A stretch of 64,000 nt of DNA from Amphiura filiformis (GCF_039555335.1 NC_092647.1:8629959-8693958); one strand, 5' to 3'. Positions 21,986-34,167 are shown, counted from the first letter of the stretch. Notes: generated from the letters alone by a model not told the origin. Made by a program: numbers and translations.

Positions 21986-22861
21986 TGTCAAAGAAATATA
22001 TTAACCTCTAACGTTACGCAATATTGGGACATGCCACGGGCACATGTCTGCGGGTAAAGATCCTGCATAATAGAAAAGGCGCACAAAGGGTCTATCCATG
22101 AAGTCATACTAACCAAAAGGTCATTGACATGTAACCAATTCTTTGTATACCTTGATACAGTCAACATATACGAAGAAGTATATTATTAGGCGCAGACGCA
22201 GTCATCAATGCGGGAAGTATAAAACCATAGTCGCCACTCGTGCACTTTTTTGAGTCTACGGCTATTCCGAAAACAGCCTTGAACCCTGAATTCAGAGGTA
22301 AATTTTGGATTGTTACATGGAATTTAAAGTAATTATATCATGAAAAACCCACCGAGAGGACTACGATACTTATTCAGAGCCAATCTACATTAATTCTGTT
22401 ATTTACAAAAGCCGACGATCAAAGTAAAATTATAAAAGGTGCAGGACCAGATATCAACGTTAAATCCCGGTAAGCCTAAAATTGCATCAAAAACGCCAAA
22501 ATGCAGTCACAGAATTTATAATATTACTAAATCACCAAAACGAATTGTAATGCAGAAAAGAGTTGTATTAGCAATAACAAAGTATTTGCAAAAAGATTTG
22601 TCTTCGGCATGTCGCCTTTTTGAAATATCACCAAAATATCAAATTTCGGAAAAAACGCCCCAAAATTTAAAACAAGCATAAACCTTCCAAAATAAATGCA
22701 CATTTGCACTTGGTGACCCGGTCATTACCTTTCTCTGTGATTTGGTATTCCTCGTCGCTTTTTCTCTCTAGTTACCAGTACTTTTAGGTTGCCCTTACCC
22801 CAGCCCTTAAGTGTGTTTTATGTGTTTTCTTGTTTTTATAAATTGACATACTAAGTATTGC

Positions 22862-24690
22862 AGTACACTCCAAATTACAAGGATTTAAAAGTAAATCCTT
22901 AAGGTTGCAATTAGGGACCAATTAATTTAAAAATTTAAAATTAATCTTGCAGATTTGAATTTTAAATCTATTTAATTCTAAATCTAATACTTGATTGATT
23001 AATACTGCTTGAGGAATGGAAGGAATATTTTAGCTCACTCCTTAACAACGACAGTGGCACAGCAGCTTCAGAACTTCCTGCACCAGCTGTTGAAGATCTT
23101 CCTATTATCACTGAGCCCTGACTCGTGAAGAAGTAGTCAGCATGAAGACCAACAAGGCAGCAGGATTGGACTGTGCTATAACTGCAGAAGCACTTCAGGG
23201 AGGAGGGGATAGCATGGTTGATATGATTCTCGAATTCTGTATGGAAGTATTCTCAACGCTGACACCACCACGTCAATGGGTTACGAATGTAATCATTCCT
23301 CTACCAAAGAAAGGTGACCTCTCTCTCATGACAAACTACCGTGGTATTTCGCTTATGTCCATTGCCGCAAAAGTGTACAACAAGATCCTTCTGAACAGGA
23401 TCCGACCCCACATTGATCCTTTACTGAGAAGCAACCAGGCTGGCTTTAGATCTGGTCGCAGCTGTGCTCAGCAAATACACACATTTTGAGGAGGATCATG
23501 GAAGGCTTCAAGGAGTACCAACTTCCCTTAACAGTCACTTTTGTGAACAAAAAAAAAGCCTTCGACTCCATCAACAGGTCCGTCATGTTTTCAGTGCTGC
23601 GGCATTATGGAATACCAAAGGTTGTGGTCAATGCCATCCAGGTGCTCTACAAAGACTCCAATAGTGCCGTTATGGTAGATGGCAGTATCTCAGAGCCTTT
23701 CCAAGTAACAACTGGAGTGCTTCAGGGTGATGTGTTGGCACCATTCCTGTTTATTATCCTGGTAGACTACCTTCTGATGAAATCAACTTCTGGAATTGAC
23801 GCTGGAATTGTTACCTACCCACGTCGGTCAAGCAGGTATCCTGCCAAGATGCTGAATGGCCCGGATTTTGCTGATGATATTGCCCTGCTGGAATCTTCCA
23901 TAGACCGGGCCCAGTCACAGCTTACTAGGACTGCAACTGCAGCAGCAGATTTAGGTCTTGTAATCAGCGCACCTAAGACAGAAATATGACTGCAAACTGT
24001 AACGCCCAACCAGCACTTGAAGTCTATGGTAGTACCATCAACCATGTCACAGACTTCAGGTATTTGGGTTCCAAGATGGGCTCTAGTGTTGGAGACCTAA
24101 AAAGAAGAAAAGCACTAGCCTGGGCAGCTTTCTGGAAACTGGAACGTCCCTGCCAATCGAAACAAAAATCAAGCTGTTTCAGACAACGTGTGTTACTGTC
24201 TTTCTGTACGGGTGCGAGTCATGGGTAATTACCAAGGACATGGAAAACAAGATCAATGCATTTGCAACATCTTGCTACAGAGTCATGTTAAACATCAAGC
24301 GTGTGGATCGGATTCCAAACGAAACCATCTACAACCTGACCAACACCACTCCACTGGTTGCCAGAGTCAAGATTCATCAACTCAAATTTCCCGGCCATAT
24401 ACTGCGTCTTGAAGATGGCGAGCCTGTGAAAGAATATGCGCTTTATATTCCACCACATGGGAAGAGGAAACCGGGACGGCCGCGCACACTGTACTTACAG
24501 TATGTCCAGCACCTCCTGGGAGATACTGAAGTGATGCTGCAGCCAAACAAAATTGTTTCGCTTGCCCAAGATCGCATTAGTTGGAGAAAGCTTGTAGTCG
24601 CCTGCTCCGCAGCCGACTGATGATGATGATGGTCCCTAATCACAATCCCTTAGGATCTATTTTAATCCTTGGAATTTAGAGTGTAGCTGC
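22862..24690. mobile_element. TIR element split by a LINE
   Basis: About 58 bases at 22865-22922 (TACACTCCAAATTACAAGGA and on to TTAGGGACCA) recur inverted at 24632-24690 with moderate divergence. An RTE-like LINE occupies the interior. The simplest reading is a MITE into which the LINE inserted. Confidence 0.65.
23005..24632 (+). pseudogene. RTE-like non-LTR retrotransposon, 5'-truncated copy 1
   Basis: Reading frames in three phases cover an RT domain: MKTNKAAGLDC, NYRGISLMSIAAKVYNKILL, KKAFDSINRSV, LQGDVLAPFLF and the catalytic box DFADDIALLES. The C-terminal part has HILRLEDGEPVKEYALYIPP and GKRKPGRPR, ending SWRKLVVACSAAD. It ends in a TGATGATGATGATGG run, as in RTE-clade elements. Frame changes near 23485 and 23985 and a short deletion near 24145 (relative to copy 2) inactivate it. 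The endonuclease is missing. Confidence 0.88.
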
Positions 24691-25322
24691 ATCAGTAGCG
24701 TAGCAAGCGGGTGACAGAGGGCAGAGTGGCCAACCTGACAAAATCTGAAAGAGAAAAGGGTCCCTCTGACAAAAAAAATAAAGACAAAATCGGGAAGACA
24801 AAGAAAACGAAAAGGAGACAGGAGCCCAATTCCATCAAAATTCACTTCGATCATGGGCCAATATAGTGTAAAATAATTTTTTGAAGCCCTTTTCATCCCG
24901 ATCATGAGCCAAAATTGTGTAAATTACAATTTTTGTACATGGTCCCAATAACGTTTTTCAAGTACAGTCTCTCTAAACATACTAAAAATCGTATGTATAC
25001 ATCAAATAAAGCAACCGAGAAATTGTTTCGTCTTTTCCCCCGAACTTTTATTTTAAGGCGGGAAACAGATTTTGTGAAGAAAAAAATTGTGAAAACACAC
25101 TACATACCAGGGACATATCAAGAAAAATAACTTGCATAGCCCCCCCGAAAACTATTGCATTGCATATACTTGCTCAATTAGCATTGTGTGTAAATTTTAT
25201 TACATATTTGAATGGGGTTCATTTTTAATGAACCTTTTCATGTAACATAATTATAATGGATATGAAGATTAGAGGGGCATGGGAAGGACACTATAGCCTC
25301 ATTTTATATAGACTATTTCAGG
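24691..25322. other. Intergenic stretch, nothing recognised
   Basis: AT-rich, with purine-rich patches near 24745-24830. No gene or repeat was identified. Confidence 0.4.
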
Positions 25323-25681
25323 CAGTGGCGTAGCCAGGATTTTGGAACCGAGGGGCCACAAATTGTAAATGTACCGACGGAAATATATTTTGCCGACGGA
25401 AGTTGTGATTTGTTGACCCAAAAATTTCTTGCATCGTTTGAAAAAGTGAAGAGCAAAAAAAAAAAAGGATAGGCGGTTACCAACATAAAAACAAACAAAA
25501 ATTTTACATCATTTTGGTACAATTCGCCACTTTTTTCTGCCACCCTGGGTACAAAATAGTCTATTATTAACCCATTTTTTTTACACCAACGCCTTCCGTC
25601 TATCGATGGCCTTACATGAACCGACGGCCATGACGAGCGGGGGGGCACCGGCACCCCTGGCCCCCACTGGCTACGCCACTG
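25323..25681. mobile_element. 359 bp hAT-like MITE
   Basis: The ends CAGTGGCGTAGCCAGGATTT and its inverted partner ending CTGGCTACGCCACTG fit hAT termini. Flanks ATTTCAGG (25315-25322) and ATTTCATG (25682-25689) agree at seven of eight positions, the expected 8 bp duplication. No coding capacity is seen. Confidence 0.82.
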
Positions 25682-26807
25682 ATTTCATGTACTATATCAA
25701 GACTAGTAAAATAGAACCCAATGAAACTGTGTAACAAAATTCATATCGAATACTTCTGAAGAGGGGACTATAATAGCCAAACCAAAAATGTAATATACCT
25801 TAGTGGTTATGAAACATAGATGCCCCCTCTGTCATGTCTGTTAATTCCACTCTCGCGCTCATTTTTACATGCAGAATCTGAACTTTTTTTGACACTAATT
25901 AACCAAAAGTCGTCCTAACAGGATTGTGCTCAAAGAAAGATCGTAGTATTGGATTTCACGATGTAAGATGATTTGCTACGCCTGACTTATACGCCAGGTA
26001 CTTTAATACATATAATATTTCTTAAAGGAATCGAAACTTGAGAATTTGTCAATAAGCTTCAATAACATATTTTTCCAAATATCATCAAAATATCTATCAC
26101 AAATGCCGTCAATGAGTACAACTGAATTGCGCAAATATTTGGATATTGTATATATTTTGCAAGGTAAACGAAATTGAAGTGGATGTAGGCGTATAGAGAA
26201 AAACATTTACATGTATGTCAAATACATGGAAAATAAAATATACAACCTTGATCATGCATGTTGATTATGATATTGAATTACTAGTATTGAGTCAAAATTA
26301 TTTGGTTTGTTTATTTTTGGAAGACCACAACGCTTGGCCTACTATTTCTTACATAACAAAATTATATTTAACTCTTACAGCAACACCAACGCCCAAAGGA
26401 GATTATCAACACATCAGCACAATACATCATGATTTTGCAAAGACGCTAAAACTGGTTCCTGATACATTCTCTATTCTGATGTACACTGATGTATCATAGA
26501 CCGCGACCTTCTCAGCGCGTATATTTCAGAAGGCTATTATTGTGGTGATGTAACAGGATTAATTACAGCATTGTGTTAAAACAATTTTTGAATACATCGC
26601 CCTGCACTACAAGCAAGTTGCGCTCATCACCTGCTGTCTGCAATCATGGATTGAATAAAATAGCGCTCTTTTCAAAGATACTAATCTTACATGTGAGAGA
26701 GAGAGAGAGACATGTTGTTGAAATAGTGAAGAGGCATCCTACTTTACGGTCTGCAGTGCACTTTCGATGCTTTTCATCCTGCTACATAAAGGGTCAGTTG
26801 AAAGTGG
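25682..26807. other. Intergenic stretch, nothing recognised
   Basis: No gene or repeat seen beyond a short GA run at 26697-26711. Confidence 0.4.
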
Positions 26808-26952
26808 TTAGGGTTAGGATTAGGGCTATGGTTAGGACTAATGTTAGGGGTAAAGTGTTAAGGGTTAGCATGAATTAAGGTTAGGGGTAGAAATAGGGTT
26901 ATGGATTAGGGTTAGGGTTAGGATTAGCGTCTGGGTTAGGGTTAGGATTATG
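26808..26952 (+). repeat. Degenerate interstitial telomere-like repeats
   Basis: About 145 bases consist of GGTTAGGGTTAGGATTAGGG-type hexamers with many substitutions and indels. The motif matches the animal telomere repeat. It is internal here, so it is an interstitial tract. Confidence 0.8.
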
Positions 26953-27200
26953 GTGGCAGAGGCCGATGAGGACTTGCAACTTGTAACCTTAATAGGCTAT
27001 TTTTAAATAGCCTATTAAGAGGTACCTCATTAATCTTAATATTTACCACTAACTTTCACTCATTCTTCAGGCCCTGCCCTCTATCGCGGGCTAATTTATA
27101 GTTTAAGCTTGATGGATATTCAAAACCACAACTTTCAACCTTCAACATTTTTTTACGTCTCAATATAACAAAGAATATTTAGCACTATCTAGGCAACTAA

Positions 27201-27590
27201 GGGGCTGTGCAATAATTATTAGCCCCCGGGGTAAAATTTCAAACGGCTCGCCAAAAATCGCTTGCCCTCCCCCTCTCGGCCTGCCAAAAATCTTTGCCCC
27301 CCCTTTGAACATGTCAAATTTTTGGGATTCCAATTTGCAAACTTTAAATGGTCTATATGTATGTTGCGAGCGCAGCGAGCAGGAAAATTTGCATATTTAA
27401 GCGTTTCCGTACTGTTTTCTTAAGCCTTTTAGAGCGTTTTATTAAAAGGCGCCCCGTGAATGTGTGCCAAAATCGCTTGCCCCCCCTCTCAGCTTGCCAA
27501 AATTGCTTGCCCCCCCCCTTTCGGCTCGCCAAAAATTTCTTGCCCCCCCAATTTTACCCCCCCCAGGGCTCATAATTATTGCACAGCCCC
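27201..27590. mobile_element. 390 bp TIR element with TAA target duplication
   Basis: Inverted ends GGGGCTGTGCAATAATTAT continue through AGCCC for about 45 bases. TAA flanks both sides (27198-27200, 27591-27593), as in PIF/Harbinger. The interior has C-rich repeats of the form GCTTGCCCCCCC. No coding capacity. Confidence 0.75.
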
Positions 27591-27762
27591 TAAGGTCGAC
27601 CTTTTTTCATATCAGCCTCCCTCCCAGTAAATTGTCTATACGCCCCTGCCCAATGGTGCCCTTCAGAGGACACTCTTAGATTCTCTCTTTACACCTCAGA
27701 CACCAATATAAAAACAAAACAAAAGTTACAGTCACAATCAACCTGAAATAAACAAAAAACCC

Positions 27763-27850
27763 TGATCAATGAATCTAGTCACGTACAGGCCTACACTATG
27801 CACACGTGATCAATGAATCTAGTCACAGGCCTACACTATGCACACGTGTT
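27763..27850 (+). repeat. Tandem duplication, unit about 45 bp
   Basis: GATCAATGAATCTAGTCAC...ACTATGCACACGTG occurs twice in a row, the second copy lacking three bases. Confidence 0.8.
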
Positions 27851-28084
27851 CAACAAGTCATCAGCGGAAGAACAGGAAGTATTCCGTGGCCGGTTATTCA
27901 TGGTTTGTTCTGTCAACAACAATTATTTTTGACAAGGTTAGCGTATTGGTTTCAAGCACTTGAGTTTAACCTTGATTTCGTGTTTTGAAGCTTTTTGATG
28001 CACTCCGACGTTTGTACTCACTTGACAGGGATAGATCAACAAGAGAAAATCAGGCCAGTTTCAACAAATTCTAGCCTCTACCCC

Positions 28085-28430
28085 GCCCCGGAAAGGTTTG
28101 CTGAGAGGAGTAATTTAAGACCTGAGACTAGTAAGCCAACTTTACTAGTTTAGTAGTCTCAGTTAAGACTAATTTCGATTGAATTAGGGCATTTTGAAAA
28201 TTTGGCTTCTGTGCAAGAGATGTTTGACATTTGACCGTATTTACTCTTCAAAGCTCTATAATGAACTAAGGACCCTAGTGTATGACAATTGACTTTTAGA
28301 ACGAAAATTTCCCTCGTGGGAAGCATAGGGGGCATGGGAAAAAATGGAACCAATTCTAGTTTTTATTCTTTGAGGTGTAAGGTTACCAAAAACATTGGTT
28401 CCACTTAAGTAGGAAAGCTATAGATGTTAT
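28085..28430 (+). repeat. Dispersed repeat related to 35700-36300
   Basis: Shares TGTGCAAGAGATRTTTGACA inverted with 35783-35825, and GACAATTGACTT and CCCTCGTGGGA in the same orientation with 36110-36210. No coding potential. Confidence 0.55.
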
Positions 28431-29062
28431 CGCCCAATAGCGCCATGCACTACTCACTAAAGGTTTGCTACAAAGCCACCTTGAAATAGGCGGCGCCCTA
28501 ACCATCTTTAATTAGTGCCTGATTGATTGAAAAAATGACATATTTTGGCTAAGAGATTAATTAAGTGGATTATTTAGAGGTGCAAAAACATGTTCGAAAT
28601 AAACACTATATATCATAATATGGAATATAATGAAAATTCGCCACTGCTTTATACGGTTATACAGAAGTGCGTGCCGAATTTCAACTCAATTTCAATTCCA
28701 ATGTCCTCAGCTGTGATTGTAAAATCTAAATGGGGGGGGGGGGTCAGGATACCAAGGATATTGATTTGCCGACAAGCTATTATTAATAAACTGATTTATT
28801 ATTCGTTTTGGACCAAAGGGTTCCGCCATTGAATAAATGATAACTGCACCACACCATATAAACGCTTGATCCGACACACGTATCAATATTGTTATCAAAA
28901 GCAAGTCATGTAAGCATCTATACTTTAGAAAGTGGTACCTTTTGTTCAGACGTATAACATATTAACCTTAAAGGAAGTCTTCGGCAATCACAGCATTATG
29001 CCTTATGTCAGAAAAATAATTATCAAGCACGAATTACGTGGTATTATTTAAAACAAACTCTG

Positions 29063-29475
29063 GGGAGAGCGTGGCGCAATGGTTAGGGTACTTGCCTTTT
29101 GTGCATGAGGTCCCGGGTTCAATTCCCGGCGGTGGCGATTTGCTGGGATATTGACTTGGAAAAAAAAAGTCTGAATTTAATTGGCAACATCTGTAGATTA
29201 AATTCAGACTTCCGCTCTCCCCATGGGTAAATGAATCATGAAAGTACTCCGTCCTTCGGAGGGGACGTTAAGCCGTCGGTCCCGTGTGCAGAGAGCCATA
29301 CCTGTACATGTATCTCACAGCCAGTTTCGAAAAGAGTAGGGTGTTCCCAATCCGTCTCGGTATTCAAATGGACCCCAATGGAAATAAGCTTCAATAGAGG
29401 CTTTCTTGGGTTATCCAGGGTTGTCAAAACCCGAACAAATCAAATCAAAAAACTCATATTGACCTTAAACAAATA
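29063..29475 (+). mobile_element. tRNA-derived SINE
   Basis: An A box (GCGTGGCGCAATGGTTAGGG) and a B box (GGTTCAATTCC, 29116-29126) lie at tRNA spacing. The body contains GGGGACGTTAAGCCGTCGGT, a segment I associate with deuterostome tRNA SINEs. It ends with an A-rich tail of AAATCAAATCAAAAAA type. Exact limits are approximate. Confidence 0.8.
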
Positions 29476-29656
29476 AAAACAGCCGTTTCTCACCACGCGA
29501 TATTCAAAATTTTCAACTTGTTCAAGATTACGCTTCTGGCTGGGAAGGAGGGGTCGGTCGAGAAACGAAACCAGTTACGTTTATAGGACGTCATCGATCT
29601 TTTGAGTGTTCAGTCGTTGTATTAGACTTGTTTCAAGTCCTTTGGCATTCATAGTT

Positions 29657-30841
29657 CAGTTAGCAGCCTGCACAACCGATTCTTTTGTTTGGCAAGGCTC
29701 ACTCAGTCATTTAATGAGGCAATACAAACGATCGAATTTGGTGTTGAAATGAGCTAAATTTTTAGTTACACCTTTTCGATGTAAAATTAATTTTCTCGGC
29801 CAAATGAAAAGCAATCATTTTCATTTTTTCAGTAAATGTCAGGAAAAATTCTAGTGTTAAACTTAGGCGTAAAATTTAGTCATTTAGTGTAAGATTTTCA
29901 ATTTTGATAGGCTTAAACTCTGTCCGCGAGCCTTTTTTTGGATCAACCTTTTAGCTTTTCAAGGTAAGATAATTCGCTAATGAAGGATTTTTCCCAACTT
30001 TCTAACGCACATCACCGTGAGCGATATATCATAGTTTTGTCAGAATTTGCGTTTTCATTTCACTATTTTAACTGCCGGCTGACCATTTTTCAAAATCAAC
30101 GAGTGAAATCTAAAGGCTAATACTAGCATTGTGGATCGATATCCCTGGGTTTAATAGGAATACCGGCATGGCTACAGTGTTGCTAGAACTTCAATATAGC
30201 AAAGAAATTCCCAGGCCTATAGCGCTCCTACTGATCATGTTTAACCAGAACACTCAATTGGGGATTTGGGCTACCAAATCGCTGGTCGGGCAATTTGCTT
30301 TCAATGGAAAATTGACCTGGATAAACAACAAAGGAAATATCGACTATTTCTGTTGGTTGCTCTCGAGATAAAAGTACTGAGATATCCCTGGTTAGACATT
30401 TTCGGAATATAAAGGGAAAAAGGGTAAAATAAAAACGGAAATTCTAACAAAACTATAATATATAGACCCACACGATGTGCTTTACAGAGGTGGGAAATAT
30501 CTTTCTTTAGCAAACTATATTAGTTTGAGACGCTAAAAATGAATTCCGTAAAAAGCTCGCGTGCGAACTGAAGGCCTATAAAAATCAAAAATATCACACT
30601 AAAAGACACAATTTGATGCTTAATTTTAACACCAGGATTTGTAAAAAAAATGTATATCCAAGCACCAAGTTTTTAACTGACATTACTGAAGAAAAAAAAA
30701 ATATTGCTTTATATTTGACCGAGAAAATTAATTTCATAGCAAAAAGGTGTATCTCTGAATTGTGCTGATTTTAACATGTATCGATCGACTTTCAGCGCGA
30801 CTAAGCATTTCTAAAGAATCGGTTGTGCAGGCTGCTAACTG
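29657..30841. mobile_element. 1185 bp TIR element
   Basis: The terminal 28 bases, starting CAGTTAGCAGCCTGCACAAC, are inverted at the right end without mismatch. AGTT flanks both sides (29653-29656, 30842-30845) and may be a 4 bp target duplication. Subterminal segments (GAAAATTAATTT region) are also inverted. No transposase frame is recognised, so the superfamily is open. Confidence 0.75.
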
Positions 30842-31229
30842 AGTTAGTGAATGTAAAATTCATGGAAGCTTTGCCACATCTTCCAAAAATTTCTATTTCT
30901 TTCCAAAGTTTTGAAGTTATCTATTCTTTCAAAATAATTATTTTAATATCATCATAACTTTGTGAAGATCTATTTGACATTTGAATTGCTAGATAGTGGA
31001 CTTTCTTATCATACTTTACCCCAGGCATTCTGTGCACTGCAGGGATAGTGTTTGAGCAAAATTCACACCATGCCCACAAGGTATACTTCCTCCCTAGCTC
31101 ATGTTTCGTCCTACACAAAAATTCTGACCTGACTAAAAATTTGAGGGAGTCCAGTATATATGATACTTCGACCATGGGTCCTAAGAAGAGCATGAAAGTA
31201 AGAAGGAAGACTTGATCAAGGCTATCGTT

Positions 31230-31381
31230 GTATGGGAGTCGCCGGCCTTGGGCCTGCCGGCCCTGCGACCTCGATGTTTTTTGTTGATACTGGGTTATAG
31301 TGGTCGTATGGGAGTCGCTGGCTTCGGGCTTGCCGGCCCTGCGGCCTTGATGTTTTGTGTTTATACCTGACTCGGTATCAA
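31230..31381 (+). repeat. GC-rich tandem duplication, unit 76 bp
   Basis: GTATGGGAGTCGCCGGCCTT...GATGTTTT is present twice. A 165-residue minus-strand frame runs across it, but this is judged spurious. Confidence 0.75.
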
Positions 31382-32014
31382 CCAGAGGTATGTAGACGTT
31401 TTTGAACAGATCTAACATTACTCTGGATGATTCTCACACATTTGTCTAACTTATTGAACTATTTTAGACTGCTGTTAAGACATTTAATGGTATGGCTAAT
31501 ACCACTCCCTCAGAATAAATAAACTCTCTAATATCTGTACATGTATGTCATCATTTATAACACATACATCTCTTAAAGGATGCCACTTCCGATTCATAAC
31601 ACTGATGAGGAGGTTGACGAGTAAAGCCAAATTGTTACTCTATAAAGTTAGATTCGAAATCGTTCAAGTCCAAAAAAGGACTAAATATGGATAATATGTA
31701 CACCTATATACAGCCACTCAAATTATAAAGGATAGAAAGCCCGCATACTAGTAAACCAGGTAAACTAATATGATTTTTTTTTTATGTCAAGCATATCTAG
31801 GCATTAACGGCTGGAATCTAGGAGATAACGCTGGAGAATCTTCGGCCAGGCACAAGTGACTTGGTGAACGAAGGGGGGTCGTCGTAGATAGCTGGTCGGG
31901 GCAATTGTTACAGGACAGTCAAGTGTAGCCAACAATCGGGCTTATTACCCTGATTGGAACCGACTGTAACGAGGTCTTTTATCATGGGTAATCTGCCCCG
32001 CTTTTAAGATTTTT

Positions 32015-32485
32015 TGGTCCTGCGGGGAATTGAACCCGGGACCACTCGCACCAAAGGCAGAGGATGATTTAAGGACTTCCCAGCAAGTCTTGCGGTTAGC
32101 ACAGCTGTGTGAGTGAACATGACACCACTGCCCGCCCACTGCATACACACGTGCATGGTGAAATTTGAATTTGGACAGATATATTTACAATAAATACACC
32201 TTCAAAAGGTTGGTCGATTTCACATTTTATGTTATCTACAGAAGCTGTGAATTATCCTTCACGCATACATCACTTTAGATCTGAAATCGACCAAGTAATA
32301 ATGACACACGGGCAATTCTAAAACAACATCTTTTGCACAGAGTTCAATGGGATTTGAAAAGTAAAGTGGCAGTTGAAACTCTAGTGATAACACTTTTGCA
32401 GTGCATGATGGGGCTTCCTTAAATCATCCTCTGCACCAAAGGCAAAGACCTTAACCAGTGTGCCACGCTGCTCCCATGTCAAAAT
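32015..32485 (-). mobile_element. tRNA-derived SINE interrupted by a second element
   Basis: On the minus strand the A-box half GCAGCGTGGCACACTGGTTA (about 32472-32453) and the B-box half GGTTCAATTCC (32036-32026) are separated by a 374 bp insert at 32432-32059. Removing the insert and one copy of its flanking repeat restores normal A-to-B spacing. Confidence 0.75.
32059..32432. mobile_element. 374 bp TIR element inserted in a SINE
   Basis: Ends AGAGGATGATTTAAGGA and its inverted copy TCCTTAAATCATCCTCT are flanked on each side by GCACCAAAGGC (32048-32058 and 32433-32443), an 11 bp direct repeat lying in the SINE. The interior has inverted GGTCGATTTC/GAAATCGACC segments. No coding capacity. 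The long duplication is compatible with Mutator-like elements (9-11 bp), but this is inference. Confidence 0.8.
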
Positions 32486-32689
32486 CCGTGTGGAAATAAA
32501 CACATAACAATACCTAGAATAAAATATCAGTTTGGTGCATTCAAGAGGCCAAGGGATGCAAAAAATCGCAGTTACACCTGGTGCAGTTGTTCTTTTGTGT
32601 CATTAATCGTAATATGTGTGAATTGTTTGGAACAGCTACAGTTTGTTTACACTGCTTCTAGATGGTATCGTTAGGTAGATGATACCTTG

Positions 32690-33110
32690 GTTATAGTCAC
32701 AGCGACAGAAGCGACAGAATTCGTCAACTTTTTCGATAACCAAGTAGACGACAACATTCAATTCACCCAAGAAGGCCTGATGAGCAATAAACTTCCCTTT
32801 TTGAATTGCTTGGTTACCATGGTTACTGTATAAACCAGGATCGTCGTCTTTCAGTATCAGTATCATTTTCGCAAACCAACACACATTGATCAATATTTGC
32901 AGTTCAGCTCTATTCACCTATTGGTCCAAACTAGGTGTAGTGACACTCTTTACCACAGTCGCGAGCGCACCCAAAGGACAAGCAATCTAAGGGCCGCATT
33001 CATGATAGTGGGGGTAGTTTATTGTGTTCAGTGCGCTGAAGATCAGGAGTACAAAGAACTTTGCATTGGCGAAACCGGCCAACCCCTGTAGAGTCGCTGG
33101 AGCACAGGCA
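32690..33110 (+). pseudogene. Penelope-like element relic
   Basis: Fragments in different frames read IQFTQEGLMSNKLPFLNCLV, a PKDKQSK segment and VVYCVQCAEDQEY...CIGETGQPL. They line up with the RT end and GIY-YIG start of the copy at 2641-3835, although the sequence is diverged. Many stops. Confidence 0.75.
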
Positions 33111-33660
33111 GGTATGTCCGGAGTTTTTACTCTGGAATATCTGCCTATGCATGTTATGTTTCCATTTGTAATTTCATGTTTAATTGTGCTAGTGTGCGAT
33201 GCGTAATTCTTCTTTCCACTCCATATTGCAAAATGTCTATAAAAACAGACTACTATTTGCTTTTCATTTTGTGCCGAACAACTGAGGAAAGCAAAGAAAA
33301 TTGCTACCAGCGCCAATGCGTGTTACTCCGTCGATTGTGCTACGGTACGATCCTTTGATTTGTGTGTCTATGACCGTCCCGAAAGCCGTGTACGTACTGT
33401 GTTATGAACATCGCATAGATGTTCGACCAATATTTCCATCCTAATAATAAACCGTCTTAATAAAACGGTTTATTCAAAATCTCGAATTTTGACGAAACTA
33501 CAGCACTTAAAGTCTTGATTTTTGCAAGGTATCTTAGTTTACTAAAGTATATTACAGTCTGGTAAAACAAGAATTTAAAAAATATTGAGGGCGTTCTCCT
33601 CCACAAATATTACAATAATCAGGTGGTAGCGGATGGGATATCGCCATTTTTGACGTCGTC
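33111..33660. other. Intergenic stretch, nothing recognised
   Basis: No gene, TIR or known repeat was identified. Confidence 0.4.
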
Positions 33661-33771
33661 ATTGGATTAATACGTAATCATGCAATCTTCACAAACAATT
33701 CTAAATGTGTTATGTGGTGTCCAATCTAAATTATGTTATTTTAAAACCGTTGGGGTACGACAAAGTACCCC
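33661..33771 (+). repeat. Dispersed repeat, copy 2
   Basis: Matches 15-128. Here the similarity ends at ACCCCACTG, where copy 1 instead runs into a CAGCAAACA element end. Confidence 0.75.
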
Positions 33772-33936
33772 ACTGTTAATATGTTAATTTTCCATTTGTA
33801 ATTGCTAGCCGGCCGTCTATTTTGAATGAGGCTGTCAGCCCTGTATCTTCGTACAGCACGTGTCGCGTGTCAAGTCCCGTCTGCACCAAACTGGTGTTGT
33901 TACTGCCCAATTGGATGGATTAAATCCGCTTAAAAA

Positions 33937-34167
33937 TTGATGCTGAATTGTATTGCGTTGTATACTTTCATCATTCTTTTGTCTACGTGTAACACGGTTG
34001 ATGGAATGCAGTTTAATATCCCCGTCAAGGCCACGTCATTTCACATTTTAGGTGGAATAGACCTAAGGGGGAACCCAGCTATGACTGCCATTGAGGTGTT
34101 GGAATGCGTGAAAATGGGTTCGTCTATACCGCCCGACAATAATGGCTTTAACAAGAATCAAAGCTAG
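33937..34167 (+). CDS. Small open reading frame with signal-peptide-like start, uncertain
   Basis: The 76-residue frame starts MMLNCIALYTFIILLSTCNT, a plausible secretion signal, and continues VDGMQFNIPVKATSFHILGG to a stop after NKNQS. No homology was recognised. It stands alone among repeats, and its right part runs up to a dispersed repeat at 34235. It could be a first exon, a small secreted peptide or chance. Confidence 0.2.
   Translation: MMLNCIALYTFIILLSTCNTVDGMQFNIPVKATSFHILGGIDLRGNPAMTAIEVLECVKMGSSIPPDNNGFNKNQS

Noticed and set aside
30921..31418. 165-residue minus frame
   Set aside because: It spans a 76 bp tandem duplication, lacks domain-like composition and has no neighbouring exon signals.
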